A DNA stretch of 59,940 nt, from positions 1 to 59,940 of the forward strand of contig JANNBJ010000131.1 in NCBI GenBank assembly GCA_031385325.1, in the 5' to 3' direction. This stretch comes from SYFY01 sp031385325 (lineage in GTDB: Bacteria > Pseudomonadota > Gammaproteobacteria > Pseudomonadales > Azotimanducaceae). This document shows positions 31,892 through 40,162 of the stretch, one piece after another. The position numbers were made by a program, and so were the translations under genes. The notes below the pieces were generated by a model, which saw only the letters and a program-made list of their open reading frames with translations, did not search any database and had not been told where the DNA came from. The stretch's first letter is position 1; every line of letters starts with the position of its first letter.

Positions 31892-32350
31892 TCAATCAAA
31901 ACGGGGCACGATGCGTGCACGTTGTACGTTTTCAAGCGGGAAGACAAACTCGTCCGCCCCGACATGAACGTAAGCCTCGTCATTCTCGAACCCGGCAAGC
32001 ACACCAACAAAATGCTTGCTCCCATCAAACGCAAGATGCAGTCGCACGTCGACTTGCTCGCCCAAATTGCTCACGTAATGCGCGGGCTTGAAGAGGATTC
32101 GATCCATGCCGGGTGAGGACACTTCGAGTGTGTACTCCCCGGTTACGACTTCGCTGACATCCAGTACATCACTGACCTGTCGGCTGACCCTCTCGCAATC
32201 TTCGACGGTTATGCCTGCTTCCTTTTCTATATAGATACGCAAGCGCGAATGTCGCCCTTGAGCAACGAACTCCACGCCCCAGATCTCGCACTCCTGACTC
32301 CCAACTACAGGACTCAGCAGCGTTTCCAATTCCTGTTCCTTCCGATTCAA
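31892..32350 (-). CDS. rimP: Ribosome maturation factor RimP
   Basis: Needed for 30S subunit assembly. Conserved segments include WGVEFVAQGRHSRLRIYIEK and EVSSPGMDRILF; the C-terminal Sm-like domain is visible. There is no ATG at the family position. TTG 32350 gives 152 aa (NRKEQELETLLSPVV), matching known N-termini, with an AGG/GAGG-rich segment just upstream. The frame stays open upstream to 32473, but that part runs into a terminator hairpin and looks non-coding. First gene of the nusA operon, downstream of tRNA-fMet as in E. coli metY-rimP. Confidence 0.9.
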   Translation of the reverse strand: MNRKEQELETLLSPVVGSQECEIWGVEFVAQGRHSRLRIYIEKEAGITVEDCERVSRQVSDVLDVSEVVTGEYTLEVSSPGMDRILFKPAHYVSNLGEQVDVRLHLAFDGSKHFVGVLAGFENDEAYVHVGADEFVFPLENVQRARIVPRFD

Positions 32351-32435
32351 CCTCAGAACCTGCCATTCGCAGCAACAGACTTCGACTCTTGATCCGGACA
32401 TCAGGTCCAAACCGTCGGCAGCGCTGCGCCGAAGG

Positions 32436-32461
32436 AAAAAAAAATGGGCTAAACGCCCATT
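32436..32461 (-). terminator. Rho-independent terminator between tRNA-fMet and rimP
   Basis: On the minus strand a 7-bp stem AATGGGC / GCCCATT with a 5-base loop is followed by nine T residues. It should end transcripts of the tRNA genes about 85 bases before the rimP start, or act as an attenuator for the rimP-nusA-infB operon. In E. coli the metY-nusA leader contains terminators through which NusA regulates its own operon. Confidence 0.85.
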
Positions 32462-32554
32462 CGACTTTCGCACACTTGACTGGATCAGGATTTCTGCGAT
32501 CAGAGCTTACGAGCCGTTCGACCAGTCACGGGCGATTCCGCTGACTTCGGTCTG

Positions 32555-32579
32555 TTCACCGTAGACCAACTACGGTGAA
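32555..32579 (-). other. Perfect hairpin in the nusA operon leader
   Basis: TTCACCGTAG and CTACGGTGAA form a perfect 10-bp stem with loop ACCAA (plus-strand sequence), between tRNA-fMet and the terminator upstream of rimP. There is no T-tract on the minus strand. It may be an RNase III processing site or a structural element of the leader transcript (inference). Confidence 0.55.
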
Positions 32580-32662
32580 GCACAGCTACCCAGATGGCAG
32601 CACCCCCATCTGATCTGAGCGCCGTTAAGGATATCGGATCAACAGAGAGTGCTACCAGAAGT

Positions 32663-32739
<77 letters not shown>

Positions 32740-32833
32740 TCAGCAAGGGGCGGGATTATAGGGACGTGCCCCATGGCACGCAACCACTGATGCTGGTATC
32801 TGGAAAGAACGTGACGGTCTGGAAAAATCTGTC

Positions 32834-32919
32834 TGGTGCCGAAGGCGAGACTCGAACTCGCACGGGCAATGCCCACTACCCCCTCAAGATAGCGTGTCTA
32901 CCAATTTCACCACTTCGGC
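32834..32919 (-). tRNA. leuU: tRNA-Leu (GAG)
   Basis: An 86-nt class II tRNA on the minus strand beginning GCCGAAGTGGTGAAATTGG, with anticodon GAG (loop CTTGAGG), a long variable arm and encoded CCA. It lies directly after secG, the same place as leuU in E. coli. Confidence 0.96.
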
Positions 32920-32939
32920 ATAAGTCTCTTGTTCTAACC

Positions 32940-33311
32940 CTAGACGTCGGGGAGTCCGGAATCTACACCCTCGGACTTCGGAGTCAACTCCGTTTCAGCT
33001 GGCTTGTCGCCAGGCTTCGATTCGATGACTGCGGGAACAACCGGCAAGCCTTCAATGCTGACCTGCGAAGCTTTCTGTTTAGCGGTATAGGCGAGACCAA
33101 ATGCAATGAGGAAAAACCCAACCGCAAGCCATACCGTCAGTTTTGTCATGAATGAACCCGCACCAGCACTACCAAACACCGTGTTCGCAGAGCCACTACC
33201 AAAAGCTGCACCGACATCGGCGCCCTTACCTTGTTGCAACAAGACAAGCACCGTAAGGCCCACGGCATCCGCGACCAGCAGGATCAACAATATCGATTCA
33301 AGCGCTTCCAT
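32940..33311 (-). CDS. secG: Preprotein translocase subunit SecG
   Basis: A small inner-membrane subunit of the SecYEG channel. Two membrane segments (ILLILLVADAVGLTVLVLLQ and TVWLAVGFFLIAFGLAYT) flank the conserved QQGKGADVGAAFGSG...NTVFGS region. A proline/glutamate-rich C-terminal extension brings it to 123 aa. It is followed by tRNA-Leu and preceded by tpiA, the standard order. Confidence 0.95.
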   Translation of the reverse strand: MEALESILLILLVADAVGLTVLVLLQQGKGADVGAAFGSGSANTVFGSAGAGSFMTKLTVWLAVGFFLIAFGLAYTAKQKASQVSIEGLPVVPAVIESKPGDKPAETELTPKSEGVDSGLPDV

Positions 33312-33386
33312 CTGTTACCACTTCTCTGTCAGCTGCCGCGCAGCACTCGCCGCAACGGCACCATGTAAACAATCAATTCCAAGTAT

Positions 33387-34154
33387 TCAGCTCTTTGCCC
33401 GTTGCAATGCTCGGGCAATATTCACGAAGCCATCTCCGGCCAGAGCTGCATTCCCAACCAGGGCACCGTCTACCTGTGGCGACCTGAACAACTCATCCGC
33501 ATTCGATTCGTTGACGCTGCCACCGTAGAGGACCGTCAACTCCATCGATTCGCCTAACAGAACCTGTACAGCCTCCCTGATGAAAGTGTGCATTTCATCG
33601 ATCTGTACAGTGCTCGCACTGTAACCCGTACCAATCGCCCAGACCGGCTCATAGGCAACGATGAGTTGCCTCCAGTCCTGCTTCGAAACACGGGTGGCAA
33701 TCACCTTCAGCTGACTGTCCACTGCAATTTTTGCCACGCCGCTCTGTCGTTCTTCAATGGTCTCGCCAACGCAATAAATCGGCTGCAATCCCGCACGAAT
33801 GGCAGCCTTGATCTTGCCTGCAATCCGCTCGTCCGACTCACTGGCACATCGCCGCCGTTCCGAGTGGCCGACGATCGCATATCGCGCACCAGATTCGGCA
33901 ACCATTTCAGCCGATATTTCGCCGGTGAACGCTCCCGTGACAGCTTCGTGCACGTCCTGCGAGCCCATCGCAACATAATCTGCTTGAGCGACAAGCAAGG
34001 TTTGCACAGCAAACAAATAGGGAGCGGGAGGACAGATCACGAGCTCTACCCCTGCAACGGGTGCCAACCGCGCCACATACTCCCGAACCATCTCCATGGA
34101 GCCATGCATTTTCCAATTGGCGGCGACAATTCGTCGGCGTCCAGAATCAGGCAT
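33387..34154 (-). CDS. tpiA: Triosephosphate isomerase
   Basis: Interconverts dihydroxyacetone phosphate and glyceraldehyde-3-phosphate. The catalytic residues are visible: Lys in AANWKMHG, His in IVGHSERR, Glu in VAYEPVWAIGTG, plus the phosphate loop LYGGSVNESNA. 255 aa is typical. ATG 34154 places the NWKMHG motif at the right distance. About 120 bases separate it from glmM, with nothing recognisable in the gap. Confidence 0.97.
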   Translation of the reverse strand: MPDSGRRRIVAANWKMHGSMEMVREYVARLAPVAGVELVICPPAPYLFAVQTLLVAQADYVAMGSQDVHEAVTGAFTGEISAEMVAESGARYAIVGHSERRRCASESDERIAGKIKAAIRAGLQPIYCVGETIEERQSGVAKIAVDSQLKVIATRVSKQDWRQLIVAYEPVWAIGTGYSASTVQIDEMHTFIREAVQVLLGESMELTVLYGGSVNESNADELFRSPQVDGALVGNAALAGDGFVNIARALQRAKS

Positions 34155-34274
34155 GCATCAGCTCACTGGCCGAAGGGCCGGCAATGGTATACGGCAAATC
34201 TGGAAAAATCATCATCACGAAGGAAAGTGCCTGCATCTTGCTGGACGAAGAGTCCTGCTCAAAGGCAACGTGAA

Positions 34275-35630
34275 CTACGACTCTCCGTTGTGAGATCCAT
34301 TGAGGTTTTCAGCCACATAGGCCAACTCTTCTGCAATGGTCTTCACCTCGAGAGAATCCTCTCCTTCGACCATGACACGCAGCACAGGCTCCGTTCCGGA
34401 AGGTCTTACAAGAATCCGGCCACGCCCCTGCAGGATACCTTCCTTTTCAAGCACAGCGCGCTTCAGCTCAGCGTGCACGGCAACACCTTTGGGATCTGAC
34501 ACTTTCACATTGATCATGATCTGAGGGGTCTTTTGCATACCATCAAGAAGTCGTTCGATCGGTAAATCCGCCTCAATGGAGGCACGCAAAACCTGAAGAG
34601 CGGCCACGATGCCATCACCGGTGGTGGTCCGGTCCAGGCAGACGATGTGCCCGGACGACTCACCGCCGAGTTGTGAGCCAGTGGCTTTCATTCGTTCGAG
34701 TACATATCGGTCGCCGACCGCCGCGCGATCAAACGAAATCCCTTTTTCTGTCAGCGCTCGCTCGAGCCCGAAGTTCGACATCACCGTGCCAACAACCCCG
34801 CCACCGAGCTCGCCTTTACGATGACGATGATTCGCAATGATATAAAGCAACTCATCGCCGTCACGCTCTACGCCTTGACCATCGACCATCAGTACTCGAT
34901 CGCCATCGCCATCAAAGGCGATACCAACGTCAGCTCGATACTCGCGTACTTTTTCTATCAACTTATCCGTATGTGTCGATCCGCATCCTGCATTGATGTT
35001 CATGCCGTCAGGTTCAGCGCCAATGACAATGGTATCTGCCCCGAGTTCCTCGAAAACGCCAGGCGCCACGTGATAGGTGGCTCCGTGAGCACAATCGAGG
35101 ACGATGCGCAGGCCGCTCAGTCGGAAACCCCGATCTACGGTCGCCTTGCAAAACTCAATATACCGACCCGCGGCATCCGGCAATCGCGATGCCTTACCAA
35201 GCTGTTCGGAGGAAACGCAGACCATCTTGCTCTCGAGCATGGCTTCAATTTCCAGCTCGACTTCGTCGGCCAGCTTGTTACCCGTGCCATCAAAAAACTT
35301 GATACCGTTATCGTAGAAGGGATTGTGGGACGCGGAGATCACGATTCCTGCATCGGCTCGAAGCGTCCTGGTCAGATATGCGATACCTGGCGTCGGCATC
35401 GGGCCAATCAGACCAACGTTGACGCCGGCACTGGCTAATCCTGACTCCAGCACCGACTCAAGCATGTAGCCGGAAATGCGAGTGTCTTTGCCAATAAGGA
35501 TCTGGCTTCGACCACGTTGTGCAAACACACGGCCGACTGCCCATCCCAAGCGCAGACAGAATTCTGGTGTGATTGGATAAGTCCCTACTCGTCCCCTGAT
35601 GCCATCCGTGCCGAAGTACTTTCTGCTCAT
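34275..35630 (-). CDS. glmM: Phosphoglucosamine mutase
   Basis: Converts glucosamine-6-phosphate to glucosamine-1-phosphate for UDP-GlcNAc, hence peptidoglycan and LPS. The phosphoserine loop is VISASHNPFYDNGIKFF, the metal site FDGDGDRVLMVD, and the phosphate site RPSGTEPVLRVM. ATG 35630 (MSRKYFGTDGIRG) has a strong AAGGAAAAGG just upstream and gives 451 aa; an earlier ATG at 35660 has no support. It follows folP, the usual folP-glmM order. Confidence 0.97.
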   Translation of the reverse strand: MSRKYFGTDGIRGRVGTYPITPEFCLRLGWAVGRVFAQRGRSQILIGKDTRISGYMLESVLESGLASAGVNVGLIGPMPTPGIAYLTRTLRADAGIVISASHNPFYDNGIKFFDGTGNKLADEVELEIEAMLESKMVCVSSEQLGKASRLPDAAGRYIEFCKATVDRGFRLSGLRIVLDCAHGATYHVAPGVFEELGADTIVIGAEPDGMNINAGCGSTHTDKLIEKVREYRADVGIAFDGDGDRVLMVDGQGVERDGDELLYIIANHRHRKGELGGGVVGTVMSNFGLERALTEKGISFDRAAVGDRYVLERMKATGSQLGGESSGHIVCLDRTTTGDGIVAALQVLRASIEADLPIERLLDGMQKTPQIMINVKVSDPKGVAVHAELKRAVLEKEGILQGRGRILVRPSGTEPVLRVMVEGEDSLEVKTIAEELAYVAENLNGSHNGES

Positions 35631-35683
35631 ACCTTTTCCTTGTAGAGACATCTCAATCACTCACCGCAAAGCCGACGCATTCG

Positions 35684-36598
35684 TCAACGAACCCTTTCGT
35701 TATTTACCGCTGTCCAAACGGACAGCGCATCATAAGTTGCCGCCACATCATGGGCCCGAATGATGCGGGCACCATGCTCAACCGCAAGTACTGCCATCGC
35801 AATGCTGGCATGAAGCCTCTCTTCCACAGCGCGATTCGTGATCCGCCCCAGAAATGACTTGCGCGACACTCCAACCAGAATCGGCAAACCGGCTTCAGCC
35901 AATCGTTCCAGATTAGCCAGCAAACGCAGATTGTGCTGCAACGTCTTGCCAAATCCGATGCCTGGATCAATCACGAGAGACTCTCGGGCGATACCGAGCG
36001 CGACCGCACGTTTGACTCGCTCCGCCAGGTAGACGCCAATCTCGCTCAAAACGTCAACATAGTCTGGAGCATGCTGCATGGTCACTGGCTCACCACGCAT
36101 GTGCATCAGGCAAAGGCCGGCTCCGAAACGATGGACGGCGTGCAATACCGCCTCATCGGACCCAGCGGATACATCATTAACGAGGTGACACCCGGCAGCC
36201 AGCGCCGCTTCAGCAACGACGCCCTTCCGTGTGTCCACTGATAGCAGAGTATCCAGACCGCGGAGCCGTTCCATGACCGGAATCACACGCTCCATTTCCT
36301 GGTCACTGGAGACTTCTGGTGCACCTGGACGCGTTGACTCTCCCCCGATATCAAGAATCCGCGCGCCTTGCAAAACCATGCAGCTAGCCTGCTCTTCAAT
36401 CTCATCAAGACGAACACGCCCCGATGCGTCGACAAATCGACCGCCGTCCGAAAATGAGTCGGGTGTGATATTCAGTATGCCCATAACCACAGGCTGGGTA
36501 AGGTCCAGCTTGCGGTCACGACATCGCAGCCCTGCTGCGCTCAAGGCGAGCGCAACGGGTTGATCAGGTTTCTGCGGGACCACCGATCGGCTTCTCAT
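35684..36598 (-). CDS. folP: Dihydropteroate synthase
   Basis: Joins p-aminobenzoate to hydroxymethyl-dihydropterin pyrophosphate in folate synthesis; the target of sulfonamides. Motifs are MGILNITPDSFSDGG, GGESTRPGA, DPGIGFGKT and GVSRKSFLGR. The start is uncertain. ATG 36598 overlaps the ftsH end by 35 bases without a clear SD, and a TTG at 36550, after the ftsH stop, would give a more typical N-terminus. The pterin-pyrophosphokinase gene folK, which feeds it, is absent from its usual place next to pcnB. Confidence 0.94.
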   Translation of the reverse strand: MRSRSVVPQKPDQPVALALSAAGLRCRDRKLDLTQPVVMGILNITPDSFSDGGRFVDASGRVRLDEIEEQASCMVLQGARILDIGGESTRPGAPEVSSDQEMERVIPVMERLRGLDTLLSVDTRKGVVAEAALAAGCHLVNDVSAGSDEAVLHAVHRFGAGLCLMHMRGEPVTMQHAPDYVDVLSEIGVYLAERVKRAVALGIARESLVIDPGIGFGKTLQHNLRLLANLERLAEAGLPILVGVSRKSFLGRITNRAVEERLHASIAMAVLAVEHGARIIRAHDVAATYDALSVWTAVNNERVR

Positions 36599-38453
36599 CG
36601 GAAGTCCGGGTTGCCGGGGGTACTGGTGGCTTTGGCGCCCTTGGTTTCGCGCCTGCCATGATGTCATCCAGCTGTTCAGAGCCGAGTGTTTCGAACTCCA
36701 TCAGTGCTTCGGCCATCATCTGCAATTTGTCCCGATTCTCTTCCAGCAATCGTCTTGCTTCTGAGTAACACTCGTCGATGATTCTCCGAATTTCGTCGTC
36801 GATCGCTTTCGCAGTATCGGGCGAGTGCGGCTTGGGACGGACACCCGCAGACATACCAAGGAAGGGTTCACTGGCATCCTCGTCATACATCAACGGTCCC
36901 ATGCGCTCGGACAATCCCCACTTGGTGACCATGTTGCGCGCGAGCGTGGTAGCACGCTCGATATCATTGGACGCGCCAGTCGTCACAAATTCTTTGCCGA
37001 GCACCATCTCCTCGGCCAATCGACCGCCAAACAGGCTGCAGATCTGACTTCGAATGGCCTGACGACTGATGCTGTATCGATCTTCAGCCGGCAGGAACAT
37101 CGTCACACCGAGTGCGCGGCCACGAGGAATGATGGACACCTTGTAGACCGGATCATGATCAGGCATCAACCGACCAACAATCACGTGTCCGGCTTCATGA
37201 AACGCCGTGTTCAGTTTTTCCTTTTCGGACATGACCATGCTCTTGCGCTCGGCGCCCATCAGGATCTTGTCCTTGGCTTTCTCGAATTCGACCATCTCGA
37301 CCATGCGTTTACTCACCCGAGCGGCGAACAGCGCCGCTTCGTTCACCAGGTTTGCCAGATCAGCGCCGGAAAAACCCGGTGTACCGCGAGCAATGATCGT
37401 CGGATCGACATCATCCGAAATCGGCACCTTGCGCATGTGAACCTTGAGAATCTGCTCCCGGCCACGGATATCGGGCAGACTGACGACGACCTGACGATCA
37501 AACCGGCCTGGGCGCAGAAGCGCCGGATCCAGCACATCTGGTCGGTTGGTAGCGGCAATGATGATGATGCCGTCATTGGGTTCGAACCCATCCATCTCCA
37601 CCAGTAGCTGGTTGAGAGTCTGTTCACGCTCATCATGACCACCACCCAGACCCGCCCCACGATGTCGACCGACTGCATCGATTTCGTCGATGAAAATAAT
37701 GCACGGAGATTGTTTCTTGGCCTGCTCGAACATATCTCGGACGCGGGACGCGCCAACGCCAACAAACATCTCAACGAAATCTGAGCCAGAAATCGAGAAA
37801 AACGGCACCTTTGCCTCGCCGGCAATGGCTTTGGCAAGCAGGGTCTTGCCCGTTCCTGGGGCACCAACCAAAAGGATACCGCGTGGGATACGGCCACCCA
37901 GGCGCTGAAACTTGCCGGGATCACGCAGGAATTCAACCAGCTCGTAAACGTCCTCTTTGGCTTCATCAACCCCCGCCACGTCAGCGAAGGTAGTCTTGAT
38001 CTGGTCTTCCGAAAGCAGACGGGCCTTTGACTTTCCAAACGCCATCGGCCCACCCCTGCCGCCAGCACCACCCTGCATCTGGCGCATGAACAGCATGAAC
38101 ACCGCGATGATGATCAGTATGGGGAAACTTGCCAGCAGCAACTGAGTCCAGAAACCCTGCTTTTCAGGGACTTGGTAACTCTGTTCGACGCCATTGTTGT
38201 AGAGGTCGTCGATCAACTTCGGATCGGGGATATCAGGTCGTATGACCTTGAATGTCTCGCCATTCTTGCCCTCGACGATCAGGGTTCGGTCTCGACCCTG
38301 AACTGCTTTTACTTCCTGTGAACGAACCCGTTCCAGAAAGTTGGAATAGCTGATCTCAGAAGGTTCCGATTGTGGATTGAAATTGTTGAATACGGTCAGC
38401 AGTACTGCTGCAAGCACCAACCAGATCAGCAAGTTCTTACCCATATCAGTCAA
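36564..38453 (-). CDS. ftsH: ATP-dependent zinc metalloprotease FtsH
   Basis: A membrane-bound AAA+ protease that degrades misassembled membrane proteins and regulators such as sigma-32 and LpxC. Two membrane segments (LLIWLVLAAVLLTVF and LLLASFPILIIIAVFMLF) flank a periplasmic domain. Walker A GAPGTGKT, Walker B IIFIDEIDAVG, SRH and the zinc site HEAGH follow. 629 aa. TTG 38453 is favoured as start because GAGG lies 7 bases upstream; the ATG three codons later (38444) is 16 bases from it. The C-terminus overlaps the likely folP start. Confidence 0.96.
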   Translation of the reverse strand: MTDMGKNLLIWLVLAAVLLTVFNNFNPQSEPSEISYSNFLERVRSQEVKAVQGRDRTLIVEGKNGETFKVIRPDIPDPKLIDDLYNNGVEQSYQVPEKQGFWTQLLLASFPILIIIAVFMLFMRQMQGGAGGRGGPMAFGKSKARLLSEDQIKTTFADVAGVDEAKEDVYELVEFLRDPGKFQRLGGRIPRGILLVGAPGTGKTLLAKAIAGEAKVPFFSISGSDFVEMFVGVGASRVRDMFEQAKKQSPCIIFIDEIDAVGRHRGAGLGGGHDEREQTLNQLLVEMDGFEPNDGIIIIAATNRPDVLDPALLRPGRFDRQVVVSLPDIRGREQILKVHMRKVPISDDVDPTIIARGTPGFSGADLANLVNEAALFAARVSKRMVEMVEFEKAKDKILMGAERKSMVMSEKEKLNTAFHEAGHVIVGRLMPDHDPVYKVSIIPRGRALGVTMFLPAEDRYSISRQAIRSQICSLFGGRLAEEMVLGKEFVTTGASNDIERATTLARNMVTKWGLSERMGPLMYDEDASEPFLGMSAGVRPKPHSPDTAKAIDDEIRRIIDECYSEARRLLEENRDKLQMMAEALMEFETLGSEQLDDIMAGAKPRAPKPPVPPATRTSDEKPIGGPAET

Positions 38454-38658
38454 GGGATCACCTCATTTTCGCTCGCGATCAATCAACTTTCAGACCGCTT
38501 GAATTACTGCCTGGGTGCTAGACCGCTATTGCCGGTTTCGCAGCCACCTTGTTCGTCCGATTGATGCGCTTTTCAATTCGGACCCGGTTCGACTCAACAA
38601 TGCAGGGTTACCTGCCTACCAGCTTACACCAACCACGAAACACGCTGCTGGTCGAAGA

Positions 38659-39300
38659 TCACACTCCAGTTTCTGCACTGGTTATCCGCCTGCCGAGCGC
38701 TACTGCATAGAGTTCACGGGACTCCGGCCGCGATGCTTCAGGCTTGACCTGGCGGACCGACTTGAACATTTTGCGCGCATCCATCAGCCACTTATCAACT
38801 CCTTCACCCTGGAAGAGTTTCACGACCAGATTCCCGTCCGCCTGCAACCATCGATCGGCGGCTTCCAAGGCGAGTTCGGCAAGATAAATGGCACTGGCCT
38901 GGTCAGCGGCCCTTACTCCGCTGAGATTGGGGGCCATATCGGACAAAACAAGATCAACACCCCGATCACCCAAAATATTCTGCAGGGCTTCATCAACACT
39001 TTCCTCTCCGAGCGTGCCACACAGAACATGAACCGAAGCTGTCGCGCTCACCGGCAATGGATCGACGGCAATAATCACCCCGTCGGACGCGCGGTCGGAT
39101 AGATATCGGGTCCAGCCACCTGGCGCCGCACCAAGCTCCAGAATTCTCGTGTGCCGACCAACCAGTCGGAATCGCTTGTCGAGTTGCTCTAGTTTGTAGT
39201 GCGCTCGCGAGATGTTGCCTTCCTGATGGGCGCGACGCACAAATTGATCACGTTGTTGTCGTTCGAGCCATCGGCCCGAAGATCCTCCGCGCTTACTCAC
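38659..39300 (-). CDS. rlmE: 23S rRNA (uridine-2'-O-)-methyltransferase
   Basis: FtsJ/RrmJ family; methylates U2552 of 23S rRNA during 50S maturation. The SAM-binding motif is ILELGAAPGGWTRYL. The K-D-K-E catalytic set is visible in AHYKLEQLD (Lys36), LVLSDMAPN, LVVKLFQGEG and SRELYAVAL. 213 aa is normal. It lies upstream of ftsH by about 200 bases and is divergent from yhbY, 47 bases away. Confidence 0.95.
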   Translation of the reverse strand: MSKRGGSSGRWLERQQRDQFVRRAHQEGNISRAHYKLEQLDKRFRLVGRHTRILELGAAPGGWTRYLSDRASDGVIIAVDPLPVSATASVHVLCGTLGEESVDEALQNILGDRGVDLVLSDMAPNLSGVRAADQASAIYLAELALEAADRWLQADGNLVVKLFQGEGVDKWLMDARKMFKSVRQVKPEASRPESRELYAVALGRRITSAETGV

Positions 39301-39347
39301 GCGATTTCTCTAGAATGCTGAGGTCGCCTGGCTAACGGAAGAAAATC

Positions 39348-39653
39348 CTGGATACGAAACGTCGAAAAGAACTGCGTCAGATTGCCCATCACCTGCGTCC
39401 CGTTGTGATTGTCGGTAACGGCGGTGTCAGCAGTGGCGTGCTGGGTGAAGTGGAACGTGCGCTGACTGATCATGAACTCATCAAGATCCGCGTCAATGCG
39501 CTGGAACGAGACGTTCGGGCTTCTGCGATGTCACAGATTGTAGAGACCACGGGGGCGTTGCTGGTCCAGACGATCGGCAAAATCATGGTGTTATACCGGG
39601 CCAATCCCGACACTGATCCAGAACTATCCAATATCACCCGGCGCATCAACTGA
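39348..39653 (+). CDS. yhbY: YhbY family RNA-binding protein (CRM domain), probable CTG start
   Basis: A small CRM-domain protein associated with pre-50S ribosomal particles. Conserved parts: KRRKELRQIAHHLRPVVIVG, the GxxG-like NGGVSSGVL and HELIKIRV. The first ATG/GTG/TTG in frame is a GTG at 39405, which would remove the first 20 conserved residues. Upstream, no standard start exists before the TAA at 39333. The CTG at 39348, preceded by GGAAGA 5 bases away, gives a product (101 aa) that aligns end to end with known YhbY. It is divergent from rlmE and convergent with greA. Confidence 0.82.
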   Translation: MDTKRRKELRQIAHHLRPVVIVGNGGVSSGVLGEVERALTDHELIKIRVNALERDVRASAMSQIVETTGALLVQTIGKIMVLYRANPDTDPELSNITRRIN

Positions 39654-39665
39654 ATCGCTGGTCAA

Positions 39666-40139
39666 TCAGATGTGCTGCACGTCGTCGATTTCATACTCGC
39701 GCTGACCGCCAGGCGTTTGAACCTTCACTGCATCACCCACCAGTTTGCCAATCAGTGCGCGGGCTACCGGAGACGTGACGGAGATCTTTCCCTGTCGCAA
39801 GTCCGCCTCATCCTCGCCAACGATCTTGTAGGTGACAGTTTCGTCAGATTCTACCGATAGCAGGCGGACGGTAACCCCGAAAATGACCTTCTCACCGGGC
39901 GGGATTTTCGTAATGTCGATGACCTGGGCTTCGGAAAGCTTGCTTTCAAGGTCACGAATACGAGCTTCATTCATTCCCTGCAGTTCTTTGGCCGCGTGAT
40001 ACTCCGCGTTTTCGCGAAGATCACCGTGTTCGCGAGCGACGCCGATCTGCTTGGAAATATCCTGACGCAACGCTCCTTTGCGGCTCAGCAATTCGGCTCG
40101 CAGCGCTTCGGATCCTTCAACTGTCATTGGCACGGGCAT
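39666..40139 (-). CDS. greA: Transcription elongation factor GreA
   Basis: Rescues backtracked RNA polymerase by stimulating transcript cleavage. The coiled-coil tip acidic residues lie in EHGDLRENAEYHAAKE; the C-terminal FKBP-like domain follows. ATG 40139 (MPVPMTVEGSEALRAEL) matches family N-termini and gives 157 aa; the frame remains open upstream into carB but without similarity. It is downstream of carB by 23 bases, the order found in Pseudomonas. Confidence 0.96.
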   Translation of the reverse strand: MPVPMTVEGSEALRAELLSRKGALRQDISKQIGVAREHGDLRENAEYHAAKELQGMNEARIRDLESKLSEAQVIDITKIPPGEKVIFGVTVRLLSVESDETVTYKIVGEDEADLRQGKISVTSPVARALIGKLVGDAVKVQTPGGQREYEIDDVQHI

Positions 40140-40162
40140 GATCTTGAAATTCTGTCTCAGGT

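Noticed and set aside
32351..32473. Longer N-terminus of RimP
   Set aside because: The extension passes through the terminator hairpin and T-tract, is cysteine-rich and unrelated to RimP; TTG 32350 matches the family length.
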